Part shown: positions 52,189-63,812 of the stretch, in pieces | Numbering within the stretch: position 1 is the first letter of the stretch | Layout of the letters: every line of letters starts with the position of its first letter | DNA from: Venturia oleaginea | Lineage: Eukaryota > Ascomycota > Dothideomycetes > Venturiales > Venturiaceae | NCBI GenBank assembly: GCA_013176395.1 | Contig: JABMLP010000011.1 | Coordinates: 1,116,001 to 1,180,000 of the forward strand | DNA length: 64,000 nucleotides | Reading direction: 5' to 3' | The notes under the pieces: generated by a model | Databases searched by the model: none | The model's input: the letters and a program-made list of their open reading frames with translations, nothing else | What the model was told of the DNA's origin: nothing | Made by a program: the position numbers and the translations under genes

Positions 52189-54075
52189 ATGTCTCCAACA
52201 GGCAAGGTGCCAACGGAAATCTCCGGGGGCTCAAGCGAGAAGCCACTCGGCGACGATCAGGATGCACGTCCATCAGCAGCATCAACATCCCTAAGAGAGC
52301 TCTTCCAACGATCCAAACCAAAGTCGAATGCCTCGAGAGACCCTTTCAACGACGACTTCAACGACTCAGACAACGACTACTTCATTGTCCCAAAGCCTTC
52401 AGTTTCAGCAGCTTCTCCCCGCGACGAACTTACTGCTCTCTCTGCACTTTTAGCCCTTTCGGAAGCCTCCTCTAGGTCGCCCTCTCCCTCTCAATCTAGA
52501 GCCCCCTCTAGTTCTTTATCTGCATCTCCATCTGCCTCTCAATCTAGAGCCTCCTCTAGATCTCCATCTCCCTCCCAATCCACGGGCCAGCGTCCATCAT
52601 ACCGTACACGCATTGTTCGGAACAGACGAGATAGAGCCAATCCTAGGCCCAAGAGCTCTAAATCGCAAGGCCTTCCAGCAAAAGGGACAAATAACTCGCC
52701 AACTTTCACAACATCTGCTAGTCTGGAACACGTCGTGAAAGAGAAGGAGCAGGAATATTCACCAAAAAGCCCTGATTGTCCACGCCTGCCACTTGCCCAA
52801 CAAACACTTGACAAGGCCGCTGCAAAGTCGTGGAAGGAGAAGTTCCTGGCCACAGAAGCAAAGGAGAAATTACAGGCCAAAGCATACGAAACTCCAGGCA
52901 AGGCCAAAGAGCAGGCCCTCCCCGTTGTACGTCCTCGCTCAAAATCGATACGACTCGGACTCGGCCGCAACAATTCCGAATCCGACGAGCCTGAAGATTG
53001 GGAGAAGGACTTTGCGAACCTCGCAGGCTCCCGATTCGAAGAGCCAAAAGAGTGGTTGCTTGCTAGAGGTATCAACCCAGACGGCCCGCCACCACCCTCG
53101 CCCCGTCCAAGAGCCCTCGACGGAGAGAATGAGAACGGGGAGTGGGATACAGCAGCGATCGTAGCCAGTATGAACAACCCTTACAACTTCGACCCGAACA
53201 TGAATCCCAATGCTGCAAGACAGGCGCCAAATGCGGCACAGGCACAACAGATGAATGGCATGAATGGAGGACAGCATTGGCCGAACGTCGGCGCGCAGGC
53301 AGACATGAATGTGCTTTGGGAGTATATTCAGAATCTGAGCCAGATGCATGAAGGTATCCGAGCGCAGACACAGCACGTTTTGAATGGCGTTCAGCAAATT
53401 CAGGCAAGAGGTGCCGACGATGGTGGTGCGCCTCACGTCAACGGTATTTCCAATGGTATTATTATTCTATTGCTATCTATCATACAAATGATCAATTACT
53501 AACCATAGCACTCATCAGGCGCCCCACAGTCACAGATCGCGGAAATTGCTCGACTACAGAACGAGTTATCATCCTCCAACAACAAGATCGATGATCTCAA
53601 TTCCTACGTTGGAAAACTTCAAGGGCTGAATCAAGACTACGAAGCTGCCTTATCGCATCTGATGGATAAAGTTCGACCTTTCGCTCAACAACATTCACAA
53701 GCCTTGTTATCACAAAAAGCACATTATCTGCGCCTCATCGAAGAAGAGCGAAACCAGAACCTTGAGCTCCGTCTCGAACAGACACGATTCCAAGAATCAA
53801 CCTCTCGCATCAACGAAAACCTCAGGGAGGCGATGAAGGCACTCACGGAAGCCGAATTACCATACATCCGCAAAATTGCCGCACTGAAAGCGGACAACAA
53901 GGCATTAAGGAGGATATGCGGCGTTCCGCTTATGGATGATAGTGATGACGACGATGAAGAAGACGAGGTCGTAGAGACGAAGGAGAACGTCAATGGCGTT
54001 GTTGTGCAACATGAGAGTCCGGGACAGATGGAGCAGGTGGGCAGAGATAAGATACTGGCGAGTCTGGGGCAATGA
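52189..54075 (+). CDS. Coiled-coil, serine-rich protein of unknown function
   Basis: Two exons (52,189-53,455 and 53,519-54,075, intron 63 bp with an ACTAAC branch site) encode 607 residues. Residues 100-150 are a Ser/Pro/Arg repeat (SRSPSPSQSRAPSS type). 280-320 is a conserved-looking acidic stretch (EPEDWEKDFANLAGSRFEEP, then PKEWLLARGINPDGPPPPSP). The C-terminal 190 residues form a coiled coil (QIAEIARLQNELSSSNNKID and later RNQNLELRLEQTRFQES) ending in an acidic tail. The start at 52,189 is the first ATG; the frame is open upstream from a TTG. The architecture suggests a scaffold or cytoskeletal protein, but I recognise no family. Confidence 0.75.
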
Positions 54076-54683
54076 TGTAGCGCGGTATTAGCATTCAAGC
54101 GGCGTTTTGGGGGAGGACATACCCGTGGGATAGGAATTCTCACATGTTTCCGGAAATGCATTGTCGGTGTCATGGTAAGAGAATAGACCTTGTTTTCTTA
54201 TGGTGTCTAAACAGATCCTGAATCAGCTTCATGAATGAGCCTCTGCTCTCTTCATGCTGAGGGCGAGCTACCAACAGGGTGTCACACGACACTAGATTTG
54301 AAGTTCGGAATCAGGCCTTCGCATTTTTGACAGCTGTCTTCTTCAAACTGCCTGACATTCTAAGCTAGTTGTCTCGAAAACATAACCCTGAACTAGGTAT
54401 CAATGATCCCTGGTAAGTACAGCTCTTGCCTTCATACATCATAGATTGACATTTAACTGTTCATATGTGTCTGCATGCGCTACTGACTTCCAAGCGGCAG
54501 GCTTCTACCTAGAACAAAGGGCAAAGGGCAGTGACATTGCAATGACAAAGAAGGAGGACATGGCTGTTTACGAGACCTTGTGCTTGCGGGCGTTCTTTCC
54601 GTAGTTATAAGGAGGTTGTCACAAACGACTAACCTCTATCTTCATCTCGCAATTTCCCACTCCTCGTAACCCATTTGAGAATT
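54076..54683. other. Intergenic spacer
   Basis: About 600 bases between two plus-strand genes. No open frame of note. Confidence 0.6.
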
Positions 54684-56942
54684 ATGGCTGATCGGAACCC
54701 GGAAGTTGATGTTGCTAGTGAGGTTGTACATGGAGATGGTGGGGAAGAGAGGGAAGAAGAGAGAGGTCGGGAGGAGCTAGTGCAGATTGATTCTGGCGCT
54801 TGTGAACGGTTCTCGGGATCTTGGGATTCATCGGGTCTGGAAATAGGAGGGACTGATGTTGTGGGTGGGAAGGAAGAGGAGGGTGAGGAGGTGGAGAAGA
54901 ATGAGAAGGCGGAGAAGGATGAGAAGGATGAGAAGCGAGAGAATGAAGAAGAACAAGACCGGGAGAGTGTAGTGCAGAGGGATCCTGGACGCCGTGAACG
55001 CTCGCCTCGTCGTTGGGATCGGAAATATGAAGGACGAGAGAGTACATCACAACCACAGAGAGCTTCTGGACGCCATGAACGCTCGCCTCGTCCTTGGGAT
55101 TGGAAATCTGAAGAATGGGCGAGTATATCACAATCGCAGAGAACCTCTCGACGTCGTGAACGCTCGCCTCGCCCTTGGTATCGGAATTCTGAAGAACGGG
55201 AAGATTCGTTCATCGCCTTGACCACAAATGATGAGCTTCAGGCTCGAGAGGGGAAGGTACAGCGCACACGAAGAAAGAGCAATTGCCGTTCCAGATCAAG
55301 GCAGAGGGGTGAGAGGGATAGTTTGAAGAGGAGTCTTTCACCTGGAAAATATGGGAGGGAAAGGTCACCAACACCTCGCCGGGAGAAAGATCAGGGGCAT
55401 CATCGTAAATGGGAGGAATATGCAAGGCCACGACATCGGGAACGCTCAACCCATCGAGACGGTCACGAAAGCCAACCGCGTAGAACACATCGCGATAGAT
55501 CGCGGTCTCGTGGACGGCGGGATAGCTCGTGGGATGGAAAGCGTGACAGATCACGCATGGATAGAAATCGTCGAAGCAGATCTCCACTTCCTCAACGTCG
55601 AAGTGGATTTCGGCAGGAACAACATCGGGATAACTCACAACTTCGACGAGGGAGACGAGAGAGTTCCTCGCATCATGGACGAGGGCGGAGAGACAGCACA
55701 CCACATCGTGTTCGAGAAAGAGGAAGAAGACCGTCTCATTCTAACGCTGTAACGGTCACACCACATCTTGGTTATGGAGATTCTGGTGAGCTTAAATCGC
55801 CTACATCTCCAATCTCGCCGAAGGGGCGTGGAAAAGGCGAAGATACCAAAAGCTTCGAGGAGGGTGAATTGTCAGAACCATCTGAAGAAGGTCAGATTTC
55901 CGAGTCAGTGGTGCGTGAGGCAGAAGAGAAAGCGAAGGAAGCGGACGGAACAGCAGAAACCGATGGTCATGGGAGACAGGATCGACGAAGCAGAACAGAC
56001 AAGAGGAAACGATCACCTAGTCGAGAATTGTCTCCTTACTCAAAACGCCGTCAGCTAGCCCAGCCATCGGAACCTGGTATCGAACGGGGCGGGCGATCTG
56101 GATACGGGGAACGATCTGCAGGCCATGAACGAGATGGTAAAGAAGGACAAAATGAACGTGGAGAGAGAGGTCAGCATCCGCGCAAGCCACGCTATGATCA
56201 CTGGACCTCTGGCGATCAAGTAAGGCGTGAGATTCGCAGAACGCAAGATAATCCCTATGCCCGAGAACCACCTGCGGGTGATCGGGCGGATAATGGATTT
56301 CATGAACAGCTGCCAGATCCCCGTTTCCGCGATTTCCGTGAAGATAGGGAAGAACGTGCTCCTCAACGAAATCTGGAGCAGCGTCGAGGTGGCGAATACC
56401 GAGACGCTCGCGATGATCGTGGTCGTCAAGACCGTCGAGACTCTCGTGACTACGCTAGCCGCCGTGGAATAACACCACAGCAGCAGCACCACCACCATCG
56501 CGACTCGGCTCGCCATCCCCCCTTCCACCCATCAAATCACCGCACATCCTACCCCTCTCACAACCCCCACCATTATCCCCCGTGGGGCCGTCAACCCGCT
56601 CCCTTCCCTCCACCTCGCTACAACATAAACGACCACGTCCGTCTCCGCTCACCCATGACACAAAGCGAAAAAGACTATTATCAACCTACCAAGGGAAAGA
56701 TTCGATATCACAAATCATGGGATAAAGAGAGGCCGTTGAGGGAGGGGCTTTATAGGGTTGTGGAGAGGAGGTATCGAGAGGCTGATTTGGGGGTGCTTTG
56801 GGAGTGTAGAGTTGAAGCTGTTAAGGAGACGAGGGAGAGGGTGGGCGAGAGTGGTGAGGAGAGGGAGAGGAGGGGATGGGAGGATGGGAGGCTGGAGGGG
56901 GTTTGGTTTGGAGAGAATGAGGTTGTTGATTGGGTGGGGTGA
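54684..56942 (+). CDS. RS-rich protein with 27-residue repeats
   Basis: 752 residues in one exon from the ATG at 54,684 (MADRNPEVDVASEVV). The N-terminus is very acidic (EEEGEEVEKNEKAEKDEKDE). Three 27-residue units follow, RRERSPRRWDRKYEGRESTS type, from an 81-bp DNA repeat at 54,988-55,230. The centre is dense in Arg, Ser and Asp/Glu-Arg dipeptides, like splicing-factor RS domains. Near residue 610 is a His/Pro-rich stretch, and the last 110 residues (QSEKDYYQPTKGKIRYHKSW) look folded and are the best candidate for a conserved domain. A nuclear RNA-processing role is inferred from composition only. No RNA-recognition motif is visible. Confidence 0.75.
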   Translation: MADRNPEVDVASEVVHGDGGEEREEERGREELVQIDSGACERFSGSWDSSGLEIGGTDVVGGKEEEGEEVEKNEKAEKDEKDEKRENEEEQDRESVVQRDPGRRERSPRRWDRKYEGRESTSQPQRASGRHERSPRPWDWKSEEWASISQSQRTSRRRERSPRPWYRNSEEREDSFIALTTNDELQAREGKVQRTRRKSNCRSRSRQRGERDSLKRSLSPGKYGRERSPTPRREKDQGHHRKWEEYARPRHRERSTHRDGHESQPRRTHRDRSRSRGRRDSSWDGKRDRSRMDRNRRSRSPLPQRRSGFRQEQHRDNSQLRRGRRESSSHHGRGRRDSTPHRVRERGRRPSHSNAVTVTPHLGYGDSGELKSPTSPISPKGRGKGEDTKSFEEGELSEPSEEGQISESVVREAEEKAKEADGTAETDGHGRQDRRSRTDKRKRSPSRELSPYSKRRQLAQPSEPGIERGGRSGYGERSAGHERDGKEGQNERGERGQHPRKPRYDHWTSGDQVRREIRRTQDNPYAREPPAGDRADNGFHEQLPDPRFRDFREDREERAPQRNLEQRRGGEYRDARDDRGRQDRRDSRDYASRRGITPQQQHHHHRDSARHPPFHPSNHRTSYPSHNPHHYPPWGRQPAPFPPPRYNINDHVRLRSPMTQSEKDYYQPTKGKIRYHKSWDKERPLREGLYRVVERRYREADLGVLWECRVEAVKETRERVGESGEERERRGWEDGRLEGVWFGENEVVDWVG
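54988..55230 (+). repeat. 81-bp coding tandem repeat (three units)
   Basis: Units start at 54,988, 55,069 and 55,150, each with GAACGCTCGCCTCG near its start. They encode the three 27-residue modules of the RS-rich protein. Confidence 0.9.
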
Positions 56943-57503
56943 GAGTTGAGGAGTTTTAGGGTTTGGGATGATGGGAATTGTTTGTATAAGCATCAAAATG
57001 TCATTGTTTTTCGGGATACACGTTTGTCATCTTAGCATGGAGAGATGGGAAGGGAGCAACGGGCCTGCGTGATGTAAGCACCCATAGCTCCTCAATCTTC
57101 AGAAGTAATCAGGAAATTGCATGTGACTTTCACTGCCCTCATTTCTTGGTTACCATTTTGGTTTGTTCTTAGTCGCTGCAAAATCATGCACATTCCGATT
57201 ATTGGACTTTGGTCTTCATGTCCATCATCCTGTAATTGTTGTTGTTGCCTGTGATCCTCTTCTTACTGCTCCGAATACGGAAAGCTGTTCTGGCTTTCGA
57301 GGCCTTTGGAACTTGTCATGCTCGAGATCGTGGAAATCTAATGAGACATAGGAAAATTGATAGGAAAAAATGGACGTCGGACCATGGCAACGAAAACATC
57401 GGGTATCGGAAATTCATGGCTATATATACAAACAATTATTGCTCTCCACCAGACTCAAACGGAGGAATTAGACAGGCCTTGCCTGCAAAGATATAGAAAA
57501 GGC
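56943..57503. other. Intergenic spacer between convergent genes
   Basis: About 560 bases, no supported gene. Confidence 0.6.
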
Positions 57504-58495
57504 TTAGTTATCCGGCCAGTGGACGCGTAGCTGTCCAGGATCGCCCTGATGCTGTGGCGCATCCTCTCTGTCATACACGACTCTGTCACGGCTGTTTCGA
57601 GTCGGGACGTATTCTTGGTGTTGAGTTATCTGAACCTGGCTTGTTAGCTTCCTATCAATCGGGTGTATTGCGAGATCTAACATACTTCGCGATCGACATA
57701 ACCACCTCTGTATCCTGCATGAGAATCATCGCCTCGTCTTTGTGGGCGCTCCTCGTACCTCGGCACTGCTTGCCTTTGGTACCTGTTCTCTGGCTCTCTT
57801 TCAAATCTCTCCTCAGACCTGGTGTCGTAGTTCGCCTCAGATCTGCCCTTGGATCTGCCTTGGTAACCTCTCTCCTGCTGGAGGATATAGCGTGCCTTTT
57901 CCTCATAACGCCTCTGAAGATCATCATCCGCATCCCTGTATTGTATAACCTCTTCCTCCTTCTCATACTTTTCGTCCTCTTCAGGACAACATTTGAGATC
58001 CTCATATGAGCTCAACAGAGACAGCACCTCGAGCAACCCCTCATGACAAATACCAACCTCCCCACGACACCTAGCAGCTTTCTCACTATCGTCCAATACC
58101 CACCTGAACCGATGCACCCATCCGATTGCCTTTCCCCTGCGTTTATCGCTAGCAACACGATAGACATACTTGTCCATCTCCCTCAGAGCATCCTTCAGAG
58201 CCGTGATGGTTCTCTTGATCCATGCCAATTTCTCCGGCGCATTCTGCATGGCGTGCTTAACCTCGGGGAGCTTAAGGAGACGATCGGTTTCCGCAAGATC
58301 GAGACGGACACGTTCCATAATGCGGCCATAGAGGGCGTTTTCGTGGTCGACTTCTGTGAGCTTCTTTGCATGAACCAGGAATTCAGCTGATTTATAGCCT
58401 GCGGCTGCGATGGAGAGGATTGCGCCAGCGCTGAGTGGTCCGAATCCGAAGTCCATGAGGCCGTGGCCGCCGCGGCTGTCGTGTTTCTTGGGCAT
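57504..58495 (-). CDS. Helical-domain protein of unknown function (HeLo/SesA-like N-terminus possible)
   Basis: Two exons (58,495-57,686 and 57,635-57,504, intron 50 bp, GTATGT to CAG with GCTAAC branch) encode 313 residues. After MPKKHDSRGGHGLMDFG comes a hydrophobic stretch (GPLSAGAILSIAAAGYKSAE) and about 130 residues of predicted helix (RVRLDLAETDRLLKLPE, TALKDALREMDKYVYRV). This layout recalls the helical N-terminal domains of fungal incompatibility and NLR-type proteins, but no downstream NACHT exists. The C-terminal third is rich in Arg, Glu, Tyr and Asp (RSEERFEREPENRYQ) and probably disordered. The family is not firmly recognised. Confidence 0.65.
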
Positions 58496-59012
58496 TGTTG
58501 CGGGTTCAGGAGAGGCTGAGGGGGTGAGGTAATAGGGCCTGCATGTAGGCTCCCTGTGGACTATGGAGGTTCCCGGCCCGTTTTTGGTCTTTGTTTGGGT
58601 TTCTGGTATAGTGTCGTGGAGTAATGCAATGTCGCTATCTCGATCATGGATATATTTGTTGTCAAAAGAGCGTGGCTGGGAGACGAAGGTGGAGTAAACA
58701 AAACAAGCTGACAGAGATGCGCTAACCTCGGCTGGTATATAATACGGCTAGCAGATCGACGAACCTAAATCCGCCTGACCTCCTTCAGTGCAACATCTGT
58801 CTGTCAATCACAATCCAACAGACTGTTACTCATCAGTCTCCAGTCAGCTTTTCGAAGTGACTGCCCCTATCCTGTTACACCTACGTACCTCAAAGCAGCA
58901 GAATCAGAAACAGCGACGAGCTCGCTTCCTCAACCAAAAGCCTCCCACTCTACCACTCACACGAGACGGCCCATGACAATTCCCTTCCCAAGCGCACAAA
59001 CGAGATGAGATC
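58496..59012. other. Intergenic spacer
   Basis: About 520 bases between divergent genes, without a supported gene. Confidence 0.6.
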
Positions 59013-59632
59013 ATGGCCCAAGAGATGAAGGAGCATATCAAGCTTCAGTCGCCCACATCTATTGACTATCAAAGTCTTGTTTTCCTTGCGGCTGGCGGAT
59101 CAGGAATTGTTTATGCGATTGATAAGAAAAGAGTTCTGAAAGAATATTACAGTGAGGGAATTGAGGTTGAGCGCTGAGTATTGGAGCGTCTGAGATTGCA
59201 CACAAACATTGTGAAGTGTTCTGGGCAGATCGGCAATGGTCTCATCCTTGAACGCGGTCGATCCATTCGGACAGTAATCGAAAAATGCGGAGCGGACCAG
59301 GTTCCTTTGGACATGAAAATCTGCTGGCTCCAACAAACTGCGGAGGGATCAAAACATATGCATGAGAAGGATATACTCCATGCTGATTTTGGATGCCATA
59401 ATTGGATCATAGATGACGGACGCTTAATGATCATCGACTTTGAAGGTTGTAGCATCGATGGAGGGGAGGCAGGAGCATGCTACAAGTGGCTCAGTTACAA
59501 GGAATCAACGCCAGCAATAAGCCGAAAGACGGACATGTTCGCATTTGGCTGTGCGATTTACGAGATTGTAACTGGCAGACAGCCACACGATGAACTTGCA
59601 GCATGTGCCGATCGATTTCTCCGTATAAAACA

Positions 59633-60937
59633 TCTATAGGCCCCCAAATTCGAAATTCCAGCCTGTCCGAGGCGGAGGCTACGAACCTTTCAGCTCGTCT
59701 CGACGATGATGGGAGAGCGATGGAATCAATCGCTGTCTACGCGATAACAGACAGCACGGCGTGGTGGTTTGCCTAGTAGAGGTCCGGTAAGGGACTTGTA
59801 TTACTATACTACGAGGCGATGCAACCTAAAACACCAGGGAAAACTTAGTATATAGTAAAAGAGATAGTAATACAGACTACACGTACGAACAGACAACAAT
59901 CTACTAGAGTACTACGCTAGTACCGAGCCGGAGGAGTTTAAGTCTCGCTAAGGCCGTACAAAGAGTCCAAAGTTACCTTAATTATTACCACTACCTTACC
60001 TACTCTCTAGTAGTACTACCGTACCTACCTAGTACCGAGCGTGTCCTAGAAGCAATAGTCTGATAAGACTTTACCTTACCTACCTTAACCAATAATGGCG
60101 ACGAGAGCCTACAGGGGCTACCACAGGAGATAGAGGAGGTAAAGGGTAGGGTAATATTAAGTAGTAAGCGATAAAGGAGCACCTACGATATTGTTACGGA
60201 TACTGTCACGTGGAACGTTTAGTGACATGTATGGCGCGTTTCCTTTATGATTAGTAAGTTGTTACACGGGATCGGGAGGACCATGTGAACGCTCGATTGC
60301 AAGCGTTGCGAGCGCCACGAGCGCAGGATTTCTTAGGAGATGGATCTCTAAATATAGGACGAGACTCTGCTCCCTCAGTGTCTCGTATCTTCACTCTCTA
60401 GTTACTTCGCTATTGCTTTTAGTTACTTAGCACAATTCACGACTATTATATCTTGCAAGCTTCGCTTCACTTGTTTGATACGATATTGTCGCCCCGGACC
60501 ACTTGAACCCTACTGTGCGGATTAGCCAAATCCAGCTAGATTACTTTGAGCCATAGCCTCTGCGTAACAATAACGGACTACGGTAGGTTAAGGTATAGTA
60601 TATACGGGGTATAGGTTAAAACCGTATAAAATAGATTTTATAAGAATATCTAGGCAGAATCTACGGCTCAGCCGTCTAGGAATTATACCGATATTAGTAG
60701 TATAGATAACATAGGTAGCAACGGGGGGTGTAGTAAGAGTAGTTATACGGTTAAGATAGAGAGCGAAGGGACCGGACTATTAATAGTCCTCTAACGCCCA
60801 CCGTGTGGATCCCGCTCAGGACAGATCCGAGAGGCTTTTTCATCCTAGAGAGTTGGGTTTTTGCGATTACAAATAGTTGTTGTGGGCACACGGCACATCA
60901 GCCATTACATACCACGTTAAATCCGATTATTCTTATC
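59633..60937 (+). mobile_element. Repeat family E, copy 2, inside the kinase gene
   Basis: 1,305 bp (including a nested solo LTR) flanked by the 8-bp duplication ATAAAACA (59,625-59,632 and 60,938-60,945). Removing it and one duplicate rejoins the kinase frame. The right part matches 35,890-36,060. It has no long frame, is TA-rich, and its 3' end is AT-rich. It looks like a LINE-derived or other non-LTR fragment; an 8-bp duplication would also fit a hAT-type element, but I see no terminal inverted repeats. Confidence 0.75.
60192..60569 (+). repeat. Solo LTR family B
   Basis: 378 bp with inverted termini TGTTACG and CGTAACA. It matches the interrupted copy at 2,715-4,758. The flanking five bases (GATAT and ATAAC) do not form a perfect target duplication. 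Confidence 0.8.
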
Positions 60938-61126
60938 ATAAAACAACTATATGCTGAGAGTCGATATCCGGAAGTCCAAAATATGCCTCTGAGCAATTTG
61001 ATGATTGGTTGCTGGCATGGCACTTTCAATTCTATGAACGAGATTCTTCAAGGATTGGAAGCTGCGAATCTCCTTCTCACGTCTCGTCACAATGGGGCGG
61101 AAATGCTTCACCAAGACGTGAGCTAA

Positions 61127-61496
61127 GCCGTAGTTCAAGCAGGGTTTTCCATTAAGCTATCGGTCGCGAAAGCGAACTTGTTCGCTATCAATACATCTTA
61201 ATAAATAAGGTTTTCCACCACCACATTTCAGCAACCAATTCGAGTCAAAAGATGACAGAATACAACAAGGTTTTTCGAACTGTAGATCGGTCTAGTTACC
61301 AAGCGCGCACACGTACACGATGAAGAGGGAAAGAGCTGATAATCCGCTTTCAAAACGCCTCGTCTTCACCCCGAGAACAACACCAACTTCTCAAAATCCA
61401 TATTCCTCTACCTTTCCAGCAACTGCCACATCGCCAGCATCAACGAACTTTCTACAAAGACCAAATACTCCCACAAATCCTTCACTCCCCCCTCAC
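61127..61496. other. Spacer between the kinase remnant and the DUF6594 gene
   Basis: About 370 bases. A 129-codon plus-strand frame overlaps the end of the DUF6594 gene and looks like a composition artefact. Confidence 0.55.
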
Positions 61497-62483
61497 CTAA
61501 GCTCCTTGAATAAATACCACCAACACAGCCGCATACGCTGCAGACGCACCCAACACCTCCGCAGGTCTCGAACCCGTCCCAAACCCCAAGAACAGAGTGA
61601 AGATCAGAACAAAAGAAGCAATAACAGCCAATATCTCCGCCCCACCCTTTACAAATACCATTGCCCACATGGGTGCGAACAGAAAACCCACTCCAAGCGC
61701 AATGAATAAACCGGTAACGAAATGATCGATCCTCGTACTATTCTGGTAGAGGGAGCCCTTCCTATTTGCTGTGCCTGCCTCTTCATCCCCTCTAGACGCA
61801 CGGGTTTGGAAAACGGAGAGGGTGAATAGGGATGTGTGTTTGTTGAAGAAGTTGCGGAGGGGGAGGTTCTCGGTGGCGCTGAGGGCGATTAAATCGGTTT
61901 CTGTTTCTGGACGGTTGATCCATTTCTGCTCGGGTGCTTTGAGGGCGCCGTCATTGGTGCCGCCGTGTTTTGTGAGCCAGGTGCGGATGCTTTTGTATTG
62001 GCGGGGTTGGGCGGCTGGCGAGTTTTGAATGGGGATGTAGGAGGAGAAATGGTCATCTGATGATTTTGTTATTCGGTGGTTTCGAGGAATAGGGGGGTCG
62101 AGGGGACGAACTGACTGTATTCTTTTAGCGCGGGCACCAAATGCTCCATAAGTAGTTTTTTTTCTTTCTCCGAAATTATCTTGGCGGATTGAGTCGCTTC
62201 GTCCTTCAATGTCATCGATTGGTTTTTCCTTGGCTTCGAGATCGTACTGAGCTAGTATCTCCTCCATGATCATGACTCTGTCCTGGAGCTTGGGCAGAAC
62301 TCTAACATTGATATGTTCGAAACGACGGAATATCATGAAATCCTCTGATGTTGCCATCCACTTTGTAAATAAAGGGTAGCCACCATGTTTACCCCAATAG
62401 CCTTTCGCGACAACCTTTTCATTTTGAGTAGGCGAATTGTTGGTTTGCATAAGTCGTTGAGGATTTACATGAGCAAGCGCCAT
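61497..62483 (-). CDS. DUF6594 family membrane protein
   Basis: 328 residues from the ATG at 62,483 (MALAHVNPQ); the frame extends upstream only to a TTG. The N-terminal GYPLFTKWMATSEDFMIFRR and INVRVLPKLQDRVMIMEEIL are the hallmark of fungal DUF6594 proteins. The C-terminus holds three membrane spans: HFVTGLFIALGVGFLFAPMW, AEILAVIASFVLIFTLFLGF and VLGASAAYAAVLVVFI, with the conserved RPAEV before the last. The biochemical role of the family is unknown. The middle (about 110-200) is low in conservation and might hide an unrecognised intron. The family is often strongly expanded in Leotiomycetes and Sordariomycetes. Confidence 0.85.
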   Translation of the reverse strand: MALAHVNPQRLMQTNNSPTQNEKVVAKGYWGKHGGYPLFTKWMATSEDFMIFRRFEHINVRVLPKLQDRVMIMEEILAQYDLEAKEKPIDDIEGRSDSIRQDNFGERKKTTYGAFGARAKRIQSVRPLDPPIPRNHRITKSSDDHFSSYIPIQNSPAAQPRQYKSIRTWLTKHGGTNDGALKAPEQKWINRPETETDLIALSATENLPLRNFFNKHTSLFTLSVFQTRASRGDEEAGTANRKGSLYQNSTRIDHFVTGLFIALGVGFLFAPMWAMVFVKGGAEILAVIASFVLIFTLFLGFGTGSRPAEVLGASAAYAAVLVVFIQGA

Positions 62484-62729
62484 ACCGCTTATAGCTTTGA
62501 ATGCGGCTGCGCCTTTTTTTATTATTATGCGGCTTATTCTGCAAGTCTCTTGCAAGACACCGATCTTCGCTGATAAAGACTTGTCAGACGCTCGCGTATC
62601 AGCTTTATAAGGTGTCTGATTCGTCCAATGTTATTTCTCGGCCCAACATGGCACGATAACGAAGCGAGCAGGCAGGAGCTGCACAAGGACTTTTAACGGT
62701 GAGTCTGCCCCAGCCGCATATTTTCAAAT

Positions 62730-63812
62730 ATGACAGGCGTGGTCCGCCACGATTCTCGGACTCATAGCTGCTGCTGAAAAGAGGGATTGGCAAACATGCC
62801 AAAGACGAGAGTTCCGGAACCTCGATCTTGAATGCAGTGATGGAGATGTTGGTTCTCTGGAAATTGAGCAATAGCACGACGGAGATATTAAGGCTCGGGT
62901 GGAGATATCGCGGGGAGAACAGCATGAGCTACAAATAATAAGAGCAGAAAGAGAATATCTCCGAGAGAAAAGGGAGCGAGAAGGGAAGGAAAGGGCGGAA
63001 GAGCTGCGAAGATTAGAAGCAGAGACGGAGAGACAGTATCGGGAAGAAAGGGCAAGAAAGGCTCTTGAACAGCGAGCCCAAAAGGCTTGCCTCCACAAGG
63101 CATGGCAAAGAGAGATCGAGAAACTTCAGGAAGTAGAAATGGAGAAAAGAATCGAGGAAGGCGTTGCCAGGAAAATGAAGGAGGAAAAAGAAGCCAGAAG
63201 GACTAATGATCTCATGATGCTGCAAAGGCAAATCCAGGAGACCGAGAAGAGAGTGCAACATTGGTGAGAGATTTAAGACGCTTAGAGCAAAGGAGCAAAT
63301 GCTATGGAGAGAAGCACATGGGGCTGCAAATGGGGGTATGGAAGCAAAATGGCAACATGACGCGGAAGGAGATGAGGAAGAGGATTGGCGTCACGGCTTG
63401 ACTAGCAGGCAGAGCCGCCTCGCCACTTTCCTGCCCGCGGAAAGAACAAGAGAAAGAGAAAAAGATAGAGAAGAGTGGACCATCCACCGAGAAATGGCGC
63501 GTCCTCGGCGAACCCGCTCGCCACGCCCTGCTGTCGAAGTTGAACACGTGCCGGCGGAAGTACAAGTTACAGGTGATGTCAACCCGACTTCATCTCCCAG
63601 ATCCGGGTATGTATTACTGCTTGTACAGACATAAAACGTCACTCATATGCCGGCAGGATTCGAGATTTAAGTCCCCCGCCGTCATTGGCTGTGGCTGATG
63701 GAAAACACAACGAGCTTGTGGCAAAGATGGAAGCGATTGAAGCTGCTATGGATCGGCAGCAGAGATTTCTGGTAGCAGGGGTTGAGGCGATAGAGAAGAA
63801 GATGGGGAACTG
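62730..63812 (+). pseudogene. Degraded coiled-coil protein gene
   Basis: A continuous plus-strand frame from about 62,730 (WSATILGLIAAAEKRDW) has a TAG stop near 62,873, then a long charged coiled coil (REYLREKREREGKERAEE, ERQYREERARKALEQRAQ). Near 63,262 the sense shifts by one base and continues (KEQMLWREAHGAANGG, then ERTREREKDREEWTIHREM). An intron of about 49 bp (63,609-63,657, GTATGT to CAG) leads to a last exon ending IEKKMGN at 63,812. Similar charged coiled coils occur in ubiquitin-like-domain proteins of Leotiomycetes, but that domain is not visible. The stop and shift suggest a pseudogene; an unseen intron could also explain the shift. Confidence 0.5.

Larger units (their letters stand above)
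59013..61126 (+). pseudogene. Protein kinase gene split by a repeat insertion
   Basis: From the ATG at 59,013 the frame reads a glycine loop (AAGGSGIVYAIDKKRVLKEY), a TGA stop at 59,175-59,177, then the rest of a small fungal-type kinase domain: a catalytic loop LHADFGCHNW (HAD for HRD), IIDFEGC for the DFG segment, and DMFAFGCAIYEIVTGRQPH. At 59,632 it is cut by family E. It resumes at 60,946 in frame (QLYAESRYPEVQNMPLSNLM, then CWHGTFNSMNEI) and stops at 61,126. Joined, it would be 266 residues, normal for this expanded fungal kinase family. The stop and the insertion both inactivate it. Confidence 0.85.

Noticed and set aside
55210..56058. Long antisense and alternative-frame ORFs inside the RS-rich gene
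   Set aside because: The Arg/Ser/Glu codon bias opens several frames at once; only the 752-residue frame runs through the whole locus.
60192..60569. Perfect target duplication for the solo LTR B
   Set aside because: The flanking five bases are GATAT and ATAAC, so no exact duplication exists.
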